A stretch of DNA of 64,000 nt from Roseibium limicola (GTDB lineage: Bacteria > Pseudomonadota > Alphaproteobacteria > Rhizobiales > Stappiaceae): contig NZ_JAFLNF010000001.1 of assembly GCF_017313085.1 (NCBI RefSeq), positions 310,001 to 374,000 of the forward strand, written 5' to 3'. Position numbers and translations under genes: made by a program. Every line of letters begins with the position of its first letter. Positions within the stretch are counted from its first letter, which is position 1. The notes below the pieces were generated by a model. That model had not been told where the DNA came from and made no database searches. It saw nothing but the letters and a program-made list of their open reading frames with translations. Below, one piece after another: positions 8,984-18,383 of this stretch.

Positions 8984-10825
8984 TTAGGGGTGTTTTAGCG
9001 ATGAATCGAGGAATCCACCTGACTGATGACTCCACAGCTGTGCGTAAAGTTCGCCACGGCCCAGAAGCTCCTCGTGACTGCCTTCCTCAATGATTCGCCC
9101 CTTATCGAGAACGATCAACCGATCCATCGCCGAGATGGTCGACAACCGATGCGCAATGGCGATGACCGTTTTGCCCTTCATCAACTCGAACAGACTTTCC
9201 TGAATGGCCGATTCCACCTCCGAGTCCAGTGCCGAGGTAGCCTCGTCCAGCACGAGAATTGGCGCATCCTTCAAAAGCACTCGGGCAATGGCGATACGCT
9301 GACGCTGACCGCCGGAAAGCTTGACACCTCTTTCACCAACATGCGCCTCCAGCCCGATGCGCCCGACCTGATCGCTCAGGCCTTCGACAAAGTCCCAGGC
9401 ATGCGCCCGCTTGAGGGCCACAACCACCTCTTCGCGTGTGGCATCGGGCTTGCCATAGGCCACGTTTTCGAAAATAGAGCGATGCAGCAACGACGTGTCC
9501 TGGGTGACCACACCAACATTCTGGCGAATCAAGTCCTGTTTGACCTGCGAAATCACCTGACCGTCGATCGTAATCTGCCCCCCTTCCAGATCATAAAAAC
9601 GCAAAAGCAGGTTGACCAAGGTCGACTTGCCCGCACCTGAGCGCCCGATCAGGCCAATCTTTTCCCCCGGACGGATCTTCAGGCTGAGATTATCGATCAC
9701 CCCACTGCTCTTGCCATAGTGGAAACGAATGCCCTCAAAGGCGACTTCCCCATTGGACACGATCAAGTCCTCTGCGGCCGGCTGGTCCTGCACTTCACGT
9801 TCCCGCGCAATCGTACCGATGCCGTCCTGGACAGTTCCGATATTCTCAAACAGTCCCGCCAGCTCCCACAAGATCCAGTGCGACATGCCCTGCAGACGCA
9901 GGACCAACGCAATCGCAATGGCAATCTGTCCGGTACCGACCGCATCCTGATGCCACAAGGCGATAGACAAGGCCCCTGTGCCGAACAGCAAGGCCATGTT
10001 GATTGCCACCAGAACGATATTCAGCTTGGTCACCAAACGCATTTGCCCAAAGACAGTCTGTAGAAAACGGTCCATGGACGACTTGGCATAATCCTCCTCG
10101 CGCGCGGTATGCGCGAAAAGCTTCACCGTGGTGATGTTCGTATAGGCATCCACCACATGCCCGGTCATCAAAGAACGGGCGTCCGCCTGATCCTTGGAGA
10201 TCACACGCAACTTCGGAATGAAGTAGCGAAGGGTCACAAGATAGGCAGCAAACCACCCCATGAACGCAACCCCAAGCCACAAATCTGCCCGAGTCACGAC
10301 GATCACCGCCGCAGTAAAGTAAACGCAGACATACACCAGGATATCGGCGAACTTGCTCACCACCTCTCGCACCGCGAGAGAGGTCTGCATCAGCTTGTTG
10401 GCAATCCGCCCGGCGAAATCATCCTGATAGAATGACACGCTCTGACGCAGGAGATACCGGTGCGCCCGATAGCGCACCGACATTGGAAAAGTTCCCATCA
10501 ACCCCTGATGAAAGAGCAACTGCCAAAGCACTTCGACTGCCGGCCGCAAGATCAACAGCACAAGTGACATGCCAAGCAGCTGCGGCCAGTTCTCCTCCAG
10601 GAAGGTCGCTTTGTCCGCCCCCTCCAGCCAGGTCACCAGATCGCCGATGAACGTGAAGATATAGACCTCAAGCACGGCAATGATGGCGCCCAGGCAAGCA
10701 ACGCCAGCAAGGATCGGCCAGACCGGTTTTGTGTAGTACCAGCAGAACGCCGCAAAGCCCGACGGCGGCACTTCAAGCGGTGTTTCCTCGAAGGGATCCA
10801 TCAGCTTCTCGAAACGTTCAAACAT
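8984..10825 (-). CDS. ABC exporter half-transporter (fused membrane and ATPase domains)
   Basis: A 613-residue inner-membrane exporter of the type that works as a dimer. Residues about 30-330 carry six hydrophobic helices, followed by the nucleotide-binding domain: GRSGAGKST (Walker A), VTQDTSLLHRS (Q-loop), LSGGQRQRIAIAR (signature), ILVLDEATSALD (Walker B), IAHRLST (H-loop). The substrate is unknown; drug, lipid or peptide export are possible. Its start overlaps the stop of the small membrane protein upstream by 8 bases, which implies translational coupling. It is a close paralogue of the exporter at 12270-14141. Confidence 0.88.
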   Translation of the reverse strand: MFERFEKLMDPFEETPLEVPPSGFAAFCWYYTKPVWPILAGVACLGAIIAVLEVYIFTFIGDLVTWLEGADKATFLEENWPQLLGMSLVLLILRPAVEVLWQLLFHQGLMGTFPMSVRYRAHRYLLRQSVSFYQDDFAGRIANKLMQTSLAVREVVSKFADILVYVCVYFTAAVIVVTRADLWLGVAFMGWFAAYLVTLRYFIPKLRVISKDQADARSLMTGHVVDAYTNITTVKLFAHTAREEDYAKSSMDRFLQTVFGQMRLVTKLNIVLVAINMALLFGTGALSIALWHQDAVGTGQIAIAIALVLRLQGMSHWILWELAGLFENIGTVQDGIGTIAREREVQDQPAAEDLIVSNGEVAFEGIRFHYGKSSGVIDNLSLKIRPGEKIGLIGRSGAGKSTLVNLLLRFYDLEGGQITIDGQVISQVKQDLIRQNVGVVTQDTSLLHRSIFENVAYGKPDATREEVVVALKRAHAWDFVEGLSDQVGRIGLEAHVGERGVKLSGGQRQRIAIARVLLKDAPILVLDEATSALDSEVESAIQESLFELMKGKTVIAIAHRLSTISAMDRLIVLDKGRIIEEGSHEELLGRGELYAQLWSHQSGGFLDSSLKHP

Positions 10826-11276
10826 GTCTCACCTTCTCCAGCGTCTCGTGATGCGATGGCTCGCCAAGCGCAAACCTGTCAGGACTGCGATTTCCATAGG
10901 TCCAATGATGCAGCACAACGTCCATATCGCGACCGGCCACCGCAGCAGCCGCCAGGAAACTGACCAGTGCAGCTCCAATAATCAAGCTGCCCATGAACAA
11001 TGCTTCAAGGCTGGCGGCAAACTCTGTCGCAGACTGCTCGCGACCTTCAATGGTGAGAGTTTCAATCCGGGCAAACTCTGACACCAGCACGGGGATAAAG
11101 ATCAGTATCCCCACCCCCAGGGCCGCAGCAATGGAACCCAGAACGGTGACACCCGCACGACGCAGACGTTGCGCCTTGGAATAAGTAACTTTATCGCGCC
11201 GAACTTTGCTCGGCGGAAATGGGATATCTGGCCGCTCGCTCAGGGCAAACGGATCAAAAGGATAGTGCGCCGACAT
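10818..11276 (-). CDS. small two-helix membrane protein
   Basis: 152 residues with two clear hydrophobic segments (about 41-65 and 93-115) and charged ends; I recognise no family. Its last codons overlap the ABC exporter start by 8 bases, so the two are probably co-translated. The product may assist or regulate the exporter; that is inference from position only. The start at 11276 gives MSAHYPFDPFALSERPDIPFP, and no better start is visible. Confidence 0.7.
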   Translation of the reverse strand: MSAHYPFDPFALSERPDIPFPPSKVRRDKVTYSKAQRLRRAGVTVLGSIAAALGVGILIFIPVLVSEFARIETLTIEGREQSATEFAASLEALFMGSLIIGAALVSFLAAAAVAGRDMDVVLHHWTYGNRSPDRFALGEPSHHETLEKVRHV

Positions 11277-11752
11277 GGCACTGCCTCCGTATAAGGCAAG
11301 AAATTTACGGCCTCGAGACGCCCGGGATTCAGACGCAGCTGTGGCAATGCGCGGACTGCCTACGAGCTTAACGAGTGCCTACGAAATAAGTGCAGATAGG
11401 AAAAGGACTCAGTCAGGACTGGCGAGAGAAGCCGGTCAGCACGCAATCTGGTGCGCGGAGAGAAGAGCCACGGTGATACATCGCGATTGTCGTATGCATT
11501 CAAACTCTCCTCTCAGGTTCTGGAGCGAGCGCTCCATGGTGACTGCCCAACCGCACACCAATCCGATGCGCGGACATCGCTGGAGATCAGCGAATAGAGG
11601 GATGCTACAGAATGCCGCAGCGCGCGCAAGATTTGATTTCCTGCAAAATGCCCCTCTCCCCGTCGCGTGACAATTCAGCCACACTCCTGAGGCCAGCACA
11701 TCACAGCGGTAATCTGCGCGTATTGGTCCTATCTCATTGATCGCTCAGAGTT
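11277..11752. other. gene-free intergenic region
   Basis: About 475 bases between the small membrane protein and the DUF2177 gene. Frames cross it on both strands but look compositionally random (many Arg, Cys and Trp, no hydrophobic pattern). It should hold the minus-strand promoter for the two-gene exporter operon. I see no repeat or terminator worth naming. Confidence 0.4.
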
Positions 11753-12160
11753 CTAATGGCTGGTCACAGCGCGGGTCACAATAGTCCCAAGACCTGCCGC
11801 CACACACGTCAGCATCGTTCCCCAGATTACATCCACCACCACAACGACCACAGGCCACCCGCGCAGGGTCGCGTAGTTCGTCATGTCATAGGTCGCATAG
11901 GCGAAGAAACCGAAGAGAGCACCATAGATCAGGGCAGTGCTGATCGTGCCACTGCGCAGTGCCGGGACAACTGCGAAGACCAGAATGCCAACGATATAGA
12001 GTGCGTAAAATCCGCCCGCTGCAACGAAGTTGGGCTTGTCCAGCATCAGATGGCCGATGTTGGAGGAATAGAAATTGGTGGCCACTTTTCCAAGCCATAC
12101 AAAGTCAATTGCGAAAAAAATGACCGCGGTCACTATATAGGCGATGACATATTGCAGCAT
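11753..12160 (-). CDS. DUF2177 family membrane protein
   Basis: About 135 residues with four hydrophobic helices. FAIDFVWLG near the N-terminus and FAYATYDMTNYATLRGWP are the DUF2177 signatures. Function is unknown. The start at 12160 (MLQYVIAYI) is preferred over an in-frame start 8 codons upstream because GAGG lies 6-7 bases before it. It sits between two paralogous ABC exporters read the same way, without overlap, so a functional link is uncertain. Confidence 0.85.
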   Translation of the reverse strand: MLQYVIAYIVTAVIFFAIDFVWLGKVATNFYSSNIGHLMLDKPNFVAAGGFYALYIVGILVFAVVPALRSGTISTALIYGALFGFFAYATYDMTNYATLRGWPVVVVVVDVIWGTMLTCVAAGLGTIVTRAVTSH

Positions 12161-12269
12161 ACTGGACCTCGGATCCGTCGACACCCAGATATGTCAGGCG
12201 TCATGGTGGCATTTACCACTCTACGGAATCGGCCCAAAGACAGATCACCGCATTTGGCAGTCGCCCATT

Positions 12270-14141
12270 CTAGCCGCCAGGACCACCGGTCATCTGATCA
12301 ACCGCCAGAAACCCGCCCGACTGGCGCTGCCAAAGCCGTGCATAAAGGCTGCCCGCCTGCTGCAAGAGCTCATCATGAGTGCCAGTCTGAACAATACGCC
12401 CGTCCTCCATCACGACCAACCGGTCAAGGCGGGAAATGGTTGAAAGCCGATGGGCGATGGCAATGACCGTCTTGCCCTCCATCAGCTCAAGCAGGTTCTC
12501 CTGGATCACCGCCTCAACTTCCGAATCCAGAGCCGAAGTCGCCTCATCCAGCACAAGAACCGGCGCATTTTTCAAAAGCACCCGGGCAATGGCAATCCGC
12601 TGACGCTGCCCCCCAGAGAGTTTAACACCCCGCTCTCCAACCTTCGCCTCGAGCGCTTTGCGGCCCTGAACATCCTCCAGCCCCTCAATGAAGCGAAGTG
12701 CCTGGGTTCTCCGAGCCGCCTCTACGATTTCCTCCTCACTCGCTCCTGGACGGCCATATCCGATATTCTCGCGAATTGAGCGATGCATCAGTGAGGTATC
12801 TTGGGTGACCATGCCGATCTGGCGGCGCAGACTTTCCTGCGTCACTTCACGAATATCGACGCCATCGATTTTAATTCGGCCGTGCTCCACGTCGTAGAAA
12901 CGCAGCAACAGATTGACCAGCGTCGACTTCCCGGCTCCCGACGGCCCGATCAGACCGATGCGTTCGCCCGGAGCAATCTCGAGACTTAGGTCATCGATCA
13001 CGCCACCCTTCTTGCCATAGTGAAAGCCGACATTGCCGAAGGAGATCGCGCCCGTTGCCACCTTGAGCTCAGGCGCTCCCGGCTGGTCCTGAACCGCGAT
13101 CGGCTTGATCACTGTCTCCATGCTGTCCTGAAACGTGCCTATATTGCGGAACAAACCATTCAGCTGTCCCAGCAAGCGGTTGAGCAACATTGCCAGCCGA
13201 AAGACGAGCCCGAGCGTGAAAGCCACATCGCCAGTCGTCAGGGCGCCTGCCTGCCAATAATACAGCGCGCTTCCACCGATCAGCACCATCATTGTGCCGC
13301 TGACAAAACTCATCAGACTGCGCACCGAGGTCAGGAGCCGGGTGAAAACACGTGTCTTGCCGATACTGTTCTCAAAGGCCGCCCGCGCCCCGCTGTCTTC
13401 GCCTCGACGCGACCCGAACAGCTTCACGGATTGAATATTTGTGTAGGTGTCGACGAGATGCCCGGAAACGCCTGAAGCCGCATTCGCCGTGGCTTTTGCC
13501 GCCAAACGTACTCGCGGTACAAAATACCAGGCAATCGCTGAAACCGTTACCAGCCAGGCAGCGACCAGAACCGCAATTCCGACATCCAATTGCCCCAACA
13601 GCACCAGGGCACTCAAGGCATAAATCAGGATGAACCAGACTGTCTGCAGCAGGTTGACCATGAATTCATTCGCCGCCATCCCGCTTTGGGTCACCTTTTG
13701 GGCCAGTCTCCCGGAAAAGTCATTCTGGAAATAGCTGATACTCTGGCGCATGACCTGTTGATGGGACTGCCAGCGCACCAGGTTTATGAAATGCGGCACG
13801 GCTGTCTGCTCTTCCACCAGGGCTGTCAGCGACGTTGCCAGAGTGCGCAACACAATGATGACAAAGGCCATCCCCGCCAACAGCCTCCAATGCGTGACAA
13901 AAAAGCCCTCGCGGTCCGCCGTTGCGATCAGATCGACGATCCATCCCAGGAACACGTAAAGCGAGGTTTCCACTGCAGCGGTCACACCACCCAGGACCAA
14001 CATCAGAACAAAAGCCCAGCGCGCCTGAGTGATAAAATAATATAGCATCGAAAACACGCCGGCTCTAACCGGCTGGGTCTCTGGGCTCCGGAAAGGGTCC
14101 AGCCAGTTTTCGAACCAGCGAAACGGGAGAGGCAAACGCAC
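12270..14141 (-). CDS. ABC exporter half-transporter, paralogue of the 8984-10825 gene
   Basis: A 623-residue fused exporter with six N-terminal helices and a complete ATPase domain: GPSGAGKST (Walker A), VTQDTSLMHRS (Q-loop), LSGGQRQRIAIAR (signature), VLVLDEATSALD (Walker B), IAHRLST (switch). It starts with GTG, with AGGAG about 11 bases upstream. Long stretches of the ATPase domain are nearly identical to its neighbour at 8984-10825. The pair may form homodimers or one heterodimer. Both keep the catalytic Glu after Walker B, so neither half is visibly degenerate. The substrate is unknown. Confidence 0.88.
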   Translation of the reverse strand: MRLPLPFRWFENWLDPFRSPETQPVRAGVFSMLYYFITQARWAFVLMLVLGGVTAAVETSLYVFLGWIVDLIATADREGFFVTHWRLLAGMAFVIIVLRTLATSLTALVEEQTAVPHFINLVRWQSHQQVMRQSISYFQNDFSGRLAQKVTQSGMAANEFMVNLLQTVWFILIYALSALVLLGQLDVGIAVLVAAWLVTVSAIAWYFVPRVRLAAKATANAASGVSGHLVDTYTNIQSVKLFGSRRGEDSGARAAFENSIGKTRVFTRLLTSVRSLMSFVSGTMMVLIGGSALYYWQAGALTTGDVAFTLGLVFRLAMLLNRLLGQLNGLFRNIGTFQDSMETVIKPIAVQDQPGAPELKVATGAISFGNVGFHYGKKGGVIDDLSLEIAPGERIGLIGPSGAGKSTLVNLLLRFYDVEHGRIKIDGVDIREVTQESLRRQIGMVTQDTSLMHRSIRENIGYGRPGASEEEIVEAARRTQALRFIEGLEDVQGRKALEAKVGERGVKLSGGQRQRIAIARVLLKNAPVLVLDEATSALDSEVEAVIQENLLELMEGKTVIAIAHRLSTISRLDRLVVMEDGRIVQTGTHDELLQQAGSLYARLWQRQSGGFLAVDQMTGGPGG

Positions 14142-14305
14142 GGGGGAAGGAACTCCTGACTACCAATCCGGCCTATATCACCAACCGGCAAACTTGCTGA
14201 GCTCTGCAGGCGCGATTTGCAGCGCGGCCTGGCAGTACCTTGCTTTCAAAGGCAGCTCATGCGACCTGCTCAGTCAGACGACAATGTGACACAGAAGAGT
14301 TATTT

Positions 14306-14767
14306 ATGCCGGATCTCGTGCTTTACCAACCGGATATTCCCCAGAACACAGGCACACTGCTCAGGCTGGCCGCCTGCCTCGACAAGACTGTCCACCTGAT
14401 CGAGCCGGCCGGGTTTGTCCTTTCAGACAAGGGCATGAAGCGGGCTGGGATGGATTATCTGGCACAGGCAGCACTCGTCCGCCATCGAAGTCATGAGCAG
14501 TTTGATGCCTGGCGCCGGGAGACCGGTAGGCGAATCGTCCTGCTGACCACCAAGTCCGATAGATTCTACACCGACTTTGAATTCCAGAGTGACGACCTGC
14601 TTCTGCTGGGGCGTGAATCTCTCGGGGTACCAGACGATGTTCACGATGCGGCAGATGCCCGCATCACGATCCCCATGCGCCCAGATACCCGATCCCTGAA
14701 TGTGGCAATCGCCGGGGCGATCGTGCTGGCGGAAGCGCTGCGTCAAACCAAGGGCTTTCCGAATTAG
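14306..14767 (+). CDS. trmL: tRNA (cytidine(34)-2'-O)-methyltransferase
   Basis: A 153-residue SPOUT methyltransferase that modifies the wobble base of tRNA-Leu isoacceptors. YQPDIPQNTGTLLRLAACL near the N-terminus and LLLLGRESLGVP plus RSLNVAIAGAIVLAEALRQ near the C-terminus form the trefoil-knot AdoMet site. The ATG at 14306 follows AGAAGAG and gives the normal family length; the in-frame start at 14240 would add 22 poorly fitting residues. Confidence 0.92.
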   Translation: MPDLVLYQPDIPQNTGTLLRLAACLDKTVHLIEPAGFVLSDKGMKRAGMDYLAQAALVRHRSHEQFDAWRRETGRRIVLLTTKSDRFYTDFEFQSDDLLLLGRESLGVPDDVHDAADARITIPMRPDTRSLNVAIAGAIVLAEALRQTKGFPN

Positions 14768-14790
14768 GCGCAGCAGCATCTTCCGCCACA

Positions 14791-14818
14791 TTTCCAACAT
14801 GGGTGGCCTCCGTTGGAA
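14791..14818. repeat. inverted repeat between trmL and hemF
   Basis: Perfect 8-base arms TTTCCAAC/GTTGGAAA around a 12-base spacer, 23 bases beyond the trmL stop. There is no T run. It could be a weak terminator or processing hairpin. Confidence 0.4.
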
Positions 14819-14907
14819 AAACCGCTTAAAACCTCAGCAAAATATCCTGGCGCGAGATACACAGGTCAGAAGCTGACTTGCGATCAGGCGAACCCACAGG
14901 CGACAAC

Positions 14908-15834
14908 ATGAGTGCAGACGACAAGTCCACGCGCGGCGGCCCAGTCCCCGCAGATATCGAGACCAAGAAAGAAACAGCCACGACCTGGTTTGCAAGTCTG
15001 CGCGACCAGATCTGTGCGGCCTTCGAAGGCCTAGAGGATGAAATCGGCGCAAAAGACGGCCCCTATGCCGACAGATCCGCCGGCCGGTTTGAGCGCACCC
15101 CCTGGGAACGCACAGATTCCAGTGGCGCCAAAGGCGGCGGCGGCGTCATGTCGATGATGAAGGGCCGTGTCTTTGAAAAAGTCGGCGTCCATATATCCAG
15201 CGTACACGGCGAATTTTCGCCGGAGTTTCGCGGTCAGATCCCTGGAGCCAACGAGGATCCACGGTTCTGGGCGTCAGGCATCAGCCTCATCGCCCATCCC
15301 CACAATCCGCATGTCCCGGCAGTGCATATGAACACCCGCATGGTGGTGACCACGCGCCAGTGGTTTGGCGGTGGAGCCGACCTGACACCCGTACTGGCCG
15401 CCAGACGCACACAGGAAGATCCGGACACCGTTGCATTTCACGCCGCCATGCAAAATGTCTGTGATGCCCATGAGGTCGCCGATTACCCCGCCTACAAGGC
15501 CTGGTGCGAGGATTACTTTTTTCTGAAGCACCGGAATGAAGCGCGCGGCGTCGGCGGCATCTTCTATGATTATCTCCACAGCGGAAATTGGGACGCGGAT
15601 TTCGCCTATACTCAGGATGTCGGCAGGACATTTCTCGACATCTATCCGAAGCTAGTCCGAGGCAATTTCGAAAAGCCCTGGACGGAGGATGAGCGGGAAG
15701 AACAGCTGGTGCGCCGCGGCCGCTATGTGGAATACAATCTGCTTTACGACCGTGGAACGATATTCGGCCTGAAAACTGGCGGCAACGTCTCGTCGATCCT
15801 GTCGTCCATGCCGCCTGTCGTGAAGTGGCCGTAA
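14908..15834 (+). CDS. hemF: oxygen-dependent coproporphyrinogen III oxidase
   Basis: A 308-residue cytosolic enzyme of haem synthesis that oxidatively decarboxylates coproporphyrinogen III to protoporphyrinogen IX using O2. [39 protein letters not shown] and [17 protein letters not shown] are the strongly conserved blocks. The ATG at 14908 is preferred; an in-frame start 10 codons upstream is also possible. It stands alone on the plus strand, convergent with the HD-GYP genes. Confidence 0.95.
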   Translation: MSADDKSTRGGPVPADIETKKETATTWFASLRDQICAAFEGLEDEIGAKDGPYADRSAGRFERTPWERTDSSGAKGGGGVMSMMKGRVFEKVGVHISSVHGEFSPEFRGQIPGANEDPRFWASGISLIAHPHNPHVPAVHMNTRMVVTTRQWFGGGADLTPVLAARRTQEDPDTVAFHAAMQNVCDAHEVADYPAYKAWCEDYFFLKHRNEARGVGGIFYDYLHSGNWDADFAYTQDVGRTFLDIYPKLVRGNFEKPWTEDEREEQLVRRGRYVEYNLLYDRGTIFGLKTGGNVSSILSSMPPVVKWP

Positions 15835-15886
15835 GACAGCAGAAAAGCCAAGCCCATAAAACGGAAGGCCGCGCCAGACAGATTTT

Positions 15887-16996
15887 CTAGGCGCGCGCCC
15901 GTTTGGCATAGAGCAAGGCTGGAGACGACGTTTCCGGGACAGACAGTATAAAATCCCTGAAGCGTCCCAATAGATCCATATCCAGCTTGCCCTTCCCCTG
16001 CGACAAGGACTCAAGCGCCTGCTCTGGAGACAGCCCCTCCTTGCCTGAATGGGTATCAATCAGATTGGCGTATGCGTTGCAGATGGAAAGCAAGCGGACC
16101 CAGCGAGAAATCTCGTCGCCTTTCAGGCCGTAAGGATATCCCGTGCCGTCAAGATTCTCATGATGATAGACCGCCATATCCCGCACGATGTGGGGCAGTT
16201 CCGGATACTCGTCGAGGATCGCCTGAGCATATTCAGGATGCAGGCTAACAAGGTTTTGTTCCATCTCCGACAGCGGTCCAGGCTTGTCCAGAATCGACAG
16301 GGGAAGTTTTACTTTGCCGAGATCATGCAAGAGAGCCCCGACACCCAGAAGGTTCTGCTCCCCTTCAGGAATGTCTAGAAACTCTGCAAACTGAACCACC
16401 AAGCCACTCACCATAAGACAGTGACAGAACGTGGCGCTGTGATGATCCTGAATGGCGCTGAGCCACACGCTCAACCCGTCCATTCGGAGAGCTTCCGCAA
16501 TGCCGAAAGCAGCATCTCTCACCTGACGAAAAGGCAAAGCTCGGCTTAATGCATTGGCAAGAACGACGCCCTCATAGGCGATGCACGCCTCCATCACTCC
16601 TTTGCGCGTAGCGTCAGGCACGTTGGCATGGAGTTCCGGTGCACCATAGGCCTTAAGGCTGGAGCGAAGCTTCCTCAGGATGATGTGACCTGAAGTCGAC
16701 TTGTCCCAGTGCTCTGTCAGCCCGAGAGACCCTGCCTGAACAACCTGTTGCGACTTGTAGGGGTCGACCAACGCAGCCCGTGGGACATCATGGACCTGAC
16801 TGAACACCTCTCGGAGGCGTTCGGCGTCGTCCCTCTCCACCAAAGCCATGCTCACGACCACGAAGGCGCAGTCTGACACAAGTTCAGGAGTAAAACCGGC
16901 AAAGCCAACTGTGTCCAGTTTAAAGGCAACGCCAACTTCTTCCAGACACCTGGGCAAGGGTGTGTCGGCCTGGGAAACGAATAGTATGGGCTTCAT
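15887..16996 (-). CDS. HD-GYP domain protein, variant metal site
   Basis: 369 residues. The N-terminal ~120 look like a degenerate receiver-type alpha/beta domain; the C-terminal half is an HD-GYP c-di-GMP phosphodiesterase domain with LHDLGKVKLP (HD), HP, and HHENLDGTGYPYGLKGDEI (GYP box). At the place where the family has the metal ligand Asp (the aDxxDA segment) this protein has ICNAYANL, i.e. Asn. The tandem paralogue downstream in the window (17159-18259) keeps the Asp. Reduced or altered catalysis is therefore possible. It would act in cyclic di-GMP signalling, plausibly on motility, but no direct link is shown. Confidence 0.88.
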   Translation of the reverse strand: MKPILFVSQADTPLPRCLEEVGVAFKLDTVGFAGFTPELVSDCAFVVVSMALVERDDAERLREVFSQVHDVPRAALVDPYKSQQVVQAGSLGLTEHWDKSTSGHIILRKLRSSLKAYGAPELHANVPDATRKGVMEACIAYEGVVLANALSRALPFRQVRDAAFGIAEALRMDGLSVWLSAIQDHHSATFCHCLMVSGLVVQFAEFLDIPEGEQNLLGVGALLHDLGKVKLPLSILDKPGPLSEMEQNLVSLHPEYAQAILDEYPELPHIVRDMAVYHHENLDGTGYPYGLKGDEISRWVRLLSICNAYANLIDTHSGKEGLSPEQALESLSQGKGKLDMDLLGRFRDFILSVPETSSPALLYAKRARA

Positions 16997-17158
16997 GGCA
17001 GCAGCATAAGTTCCATTTAGACAGAAAAGGAACTTACAACAACAATGTAAAAATTAGTTTTACAGGCGCAAAATTAATGTATAGGCAGATTTATCAATAA
17101 TAATACTAACCATTCAAAAAGTAACGGCATACAATCCACTCAAATCGACTACGCCTAA

Positions 17159-18259
17159 TCAGACAGCCTCATAACTCTGATTTTTAACGGCGCCTACATC
17201 GACGCTCAGAATAAGATCTTTAAAAGCAGAGAGCAGCGACCGATCCAGTTTATCGCCCATTTCCCACAATATCCCAAAGGCCTGACGCGGTGACATTGGT
17301 TCCTTGTACGAGCGTTTTTCGCTGAGAGCCGAAAAGATGTCGCAGATGGTCAGCAAGCGGACAGGTCGAGAAATCGCATCACCAGACAGCCCGTTCGGAT
17401 AGCCTGTGCCATCCAGGAATTCGTGGTGGTTGAGCGTCATGGCTCTCACGACCGGAGGAACCTCCGGATGTTGTTCCAGAATCTCTTCGCCGTACTTCGG
17501 GTGCATGTTGATCAGAGCCCGCTCGTCCGGCGTCAGTGCCCCGGGTTTGTCAAGCACAGCCAACGGTATCTTGAGCTTGCCGAGATCATGATACAGCGCG
17601 CCCAGCCCCAGCAGAAGTCGCTCGACATCCGTCAGGGCCAGCATTTTACTGAACTGCACAACCAGCCCCATGACGCTCAAGCTATGGCAGATGGTCTGAC
17701 TATGGTGACCTTCAACAGCATCGAGCCACGCGGCAAGGCCATCCATGTTGATCGCCCCGATCACCGATTCAATCGCATTGCCGGCCGCCTTTAGCGGCAA
17801 AGGCTTTCCGAGTGCATAGGCGATTGAAAGCCGCTCATACACCTGGCAAACATCTTCGATGGCTTTGGCCGTCGCTTCGGGAACAGAAGGCTCAAGCTGC
17901 GGCATTCCGTAGCTGCCAAACTGCTTCTTGATATCTGCGATGATAGTTTCTTCAGACGTGCCGCGATCCCAGAAAGTCGGAATTCCGAGTGCCTTCATCT
18001 GAACCACCTCTTGACGCTTGAACACATTGATCAAGGCAGCAGAGGGCGTGTCAGGATTAAAAGGGAGAAGCGCGCGCAAGCGGTCGAGAGAGCTTTCGCG
18101 CATCTCCGCAAGGTCGATCAAAAGGAACCCGGACTGTTTCAGATCATCCGCAGTCACTTTCGCAACGCTTATTTCTTCAATCACGTAAAGAGAGTTCAGG
18201 GCCTGGAGAACCCGTGACCCAGCCCCTTGAGACTCCGTGAGATAGACGAGTGATTTCAT
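17159..18259 (-). CDS. HD-GYP domain protein
   Basis: About 366 residues, with the same layout as its tandem neighbour: a degenerate receiver-like N-terminal domain and an HD-GYP phosphodiesterase domain (YHDLGKLKIP, HHEFLDGTGYPNGLSGDAI, ICDIFSALSEKRSYKE). All visible metal-binding positions match the family, so hydrolysis of cyclic di-GMP to pGpG/GMP is likely. The start at 18259 (MKSLVYLTES) aligns with the neighbour's start and follows GGAAAAGC; an in-frame ATG 14 codons upstream looks spurious. It is read before the variant copy, 162 bases apart. Confidence 0.88.
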   Translation of the reverse strand: MKSLVYLTESQGAGSRVLQALNSLYVIEEISVAKVTADDLKQSGFLLIDLAEMRESSLDRLRALLPFNPDTPSAALINVFKRQEVVQMKALGIPTFWDRGTSEETIIADIKKQFGSYGMPQLEPSVPEATAKAIEDVCQVYERLSIAYALGKPLPLKAAGNAIESVIGAINMDGLAAWLDAVEGHHSQTICHSLSVMGLVVQFSKMLALTDVERLLLGLGALYHDLGKLKIPLAVLDKPGALTPDERALINMHPKYGEEILEQHPEVPPVVRAMTLNHHEFLDGTGYPNGLSGDAISRPVRLLTICDIFSALSEKRSYKEPMSPRQAFGILWEMGDKLDRSLLSAFKDLILSVDVGAVKNQSYEAV

Positions 18260-18383
18260 GCTTTTCCGGCAATGCGATGTACGTAGAAGATGCATTATCA
18301 AAGAGCGCTGATTAAACTAATATTAAAAAAATTATTGTTAACTGAAATGTAACTAGTGGAAAATACATAGTAAATTTGATAAT

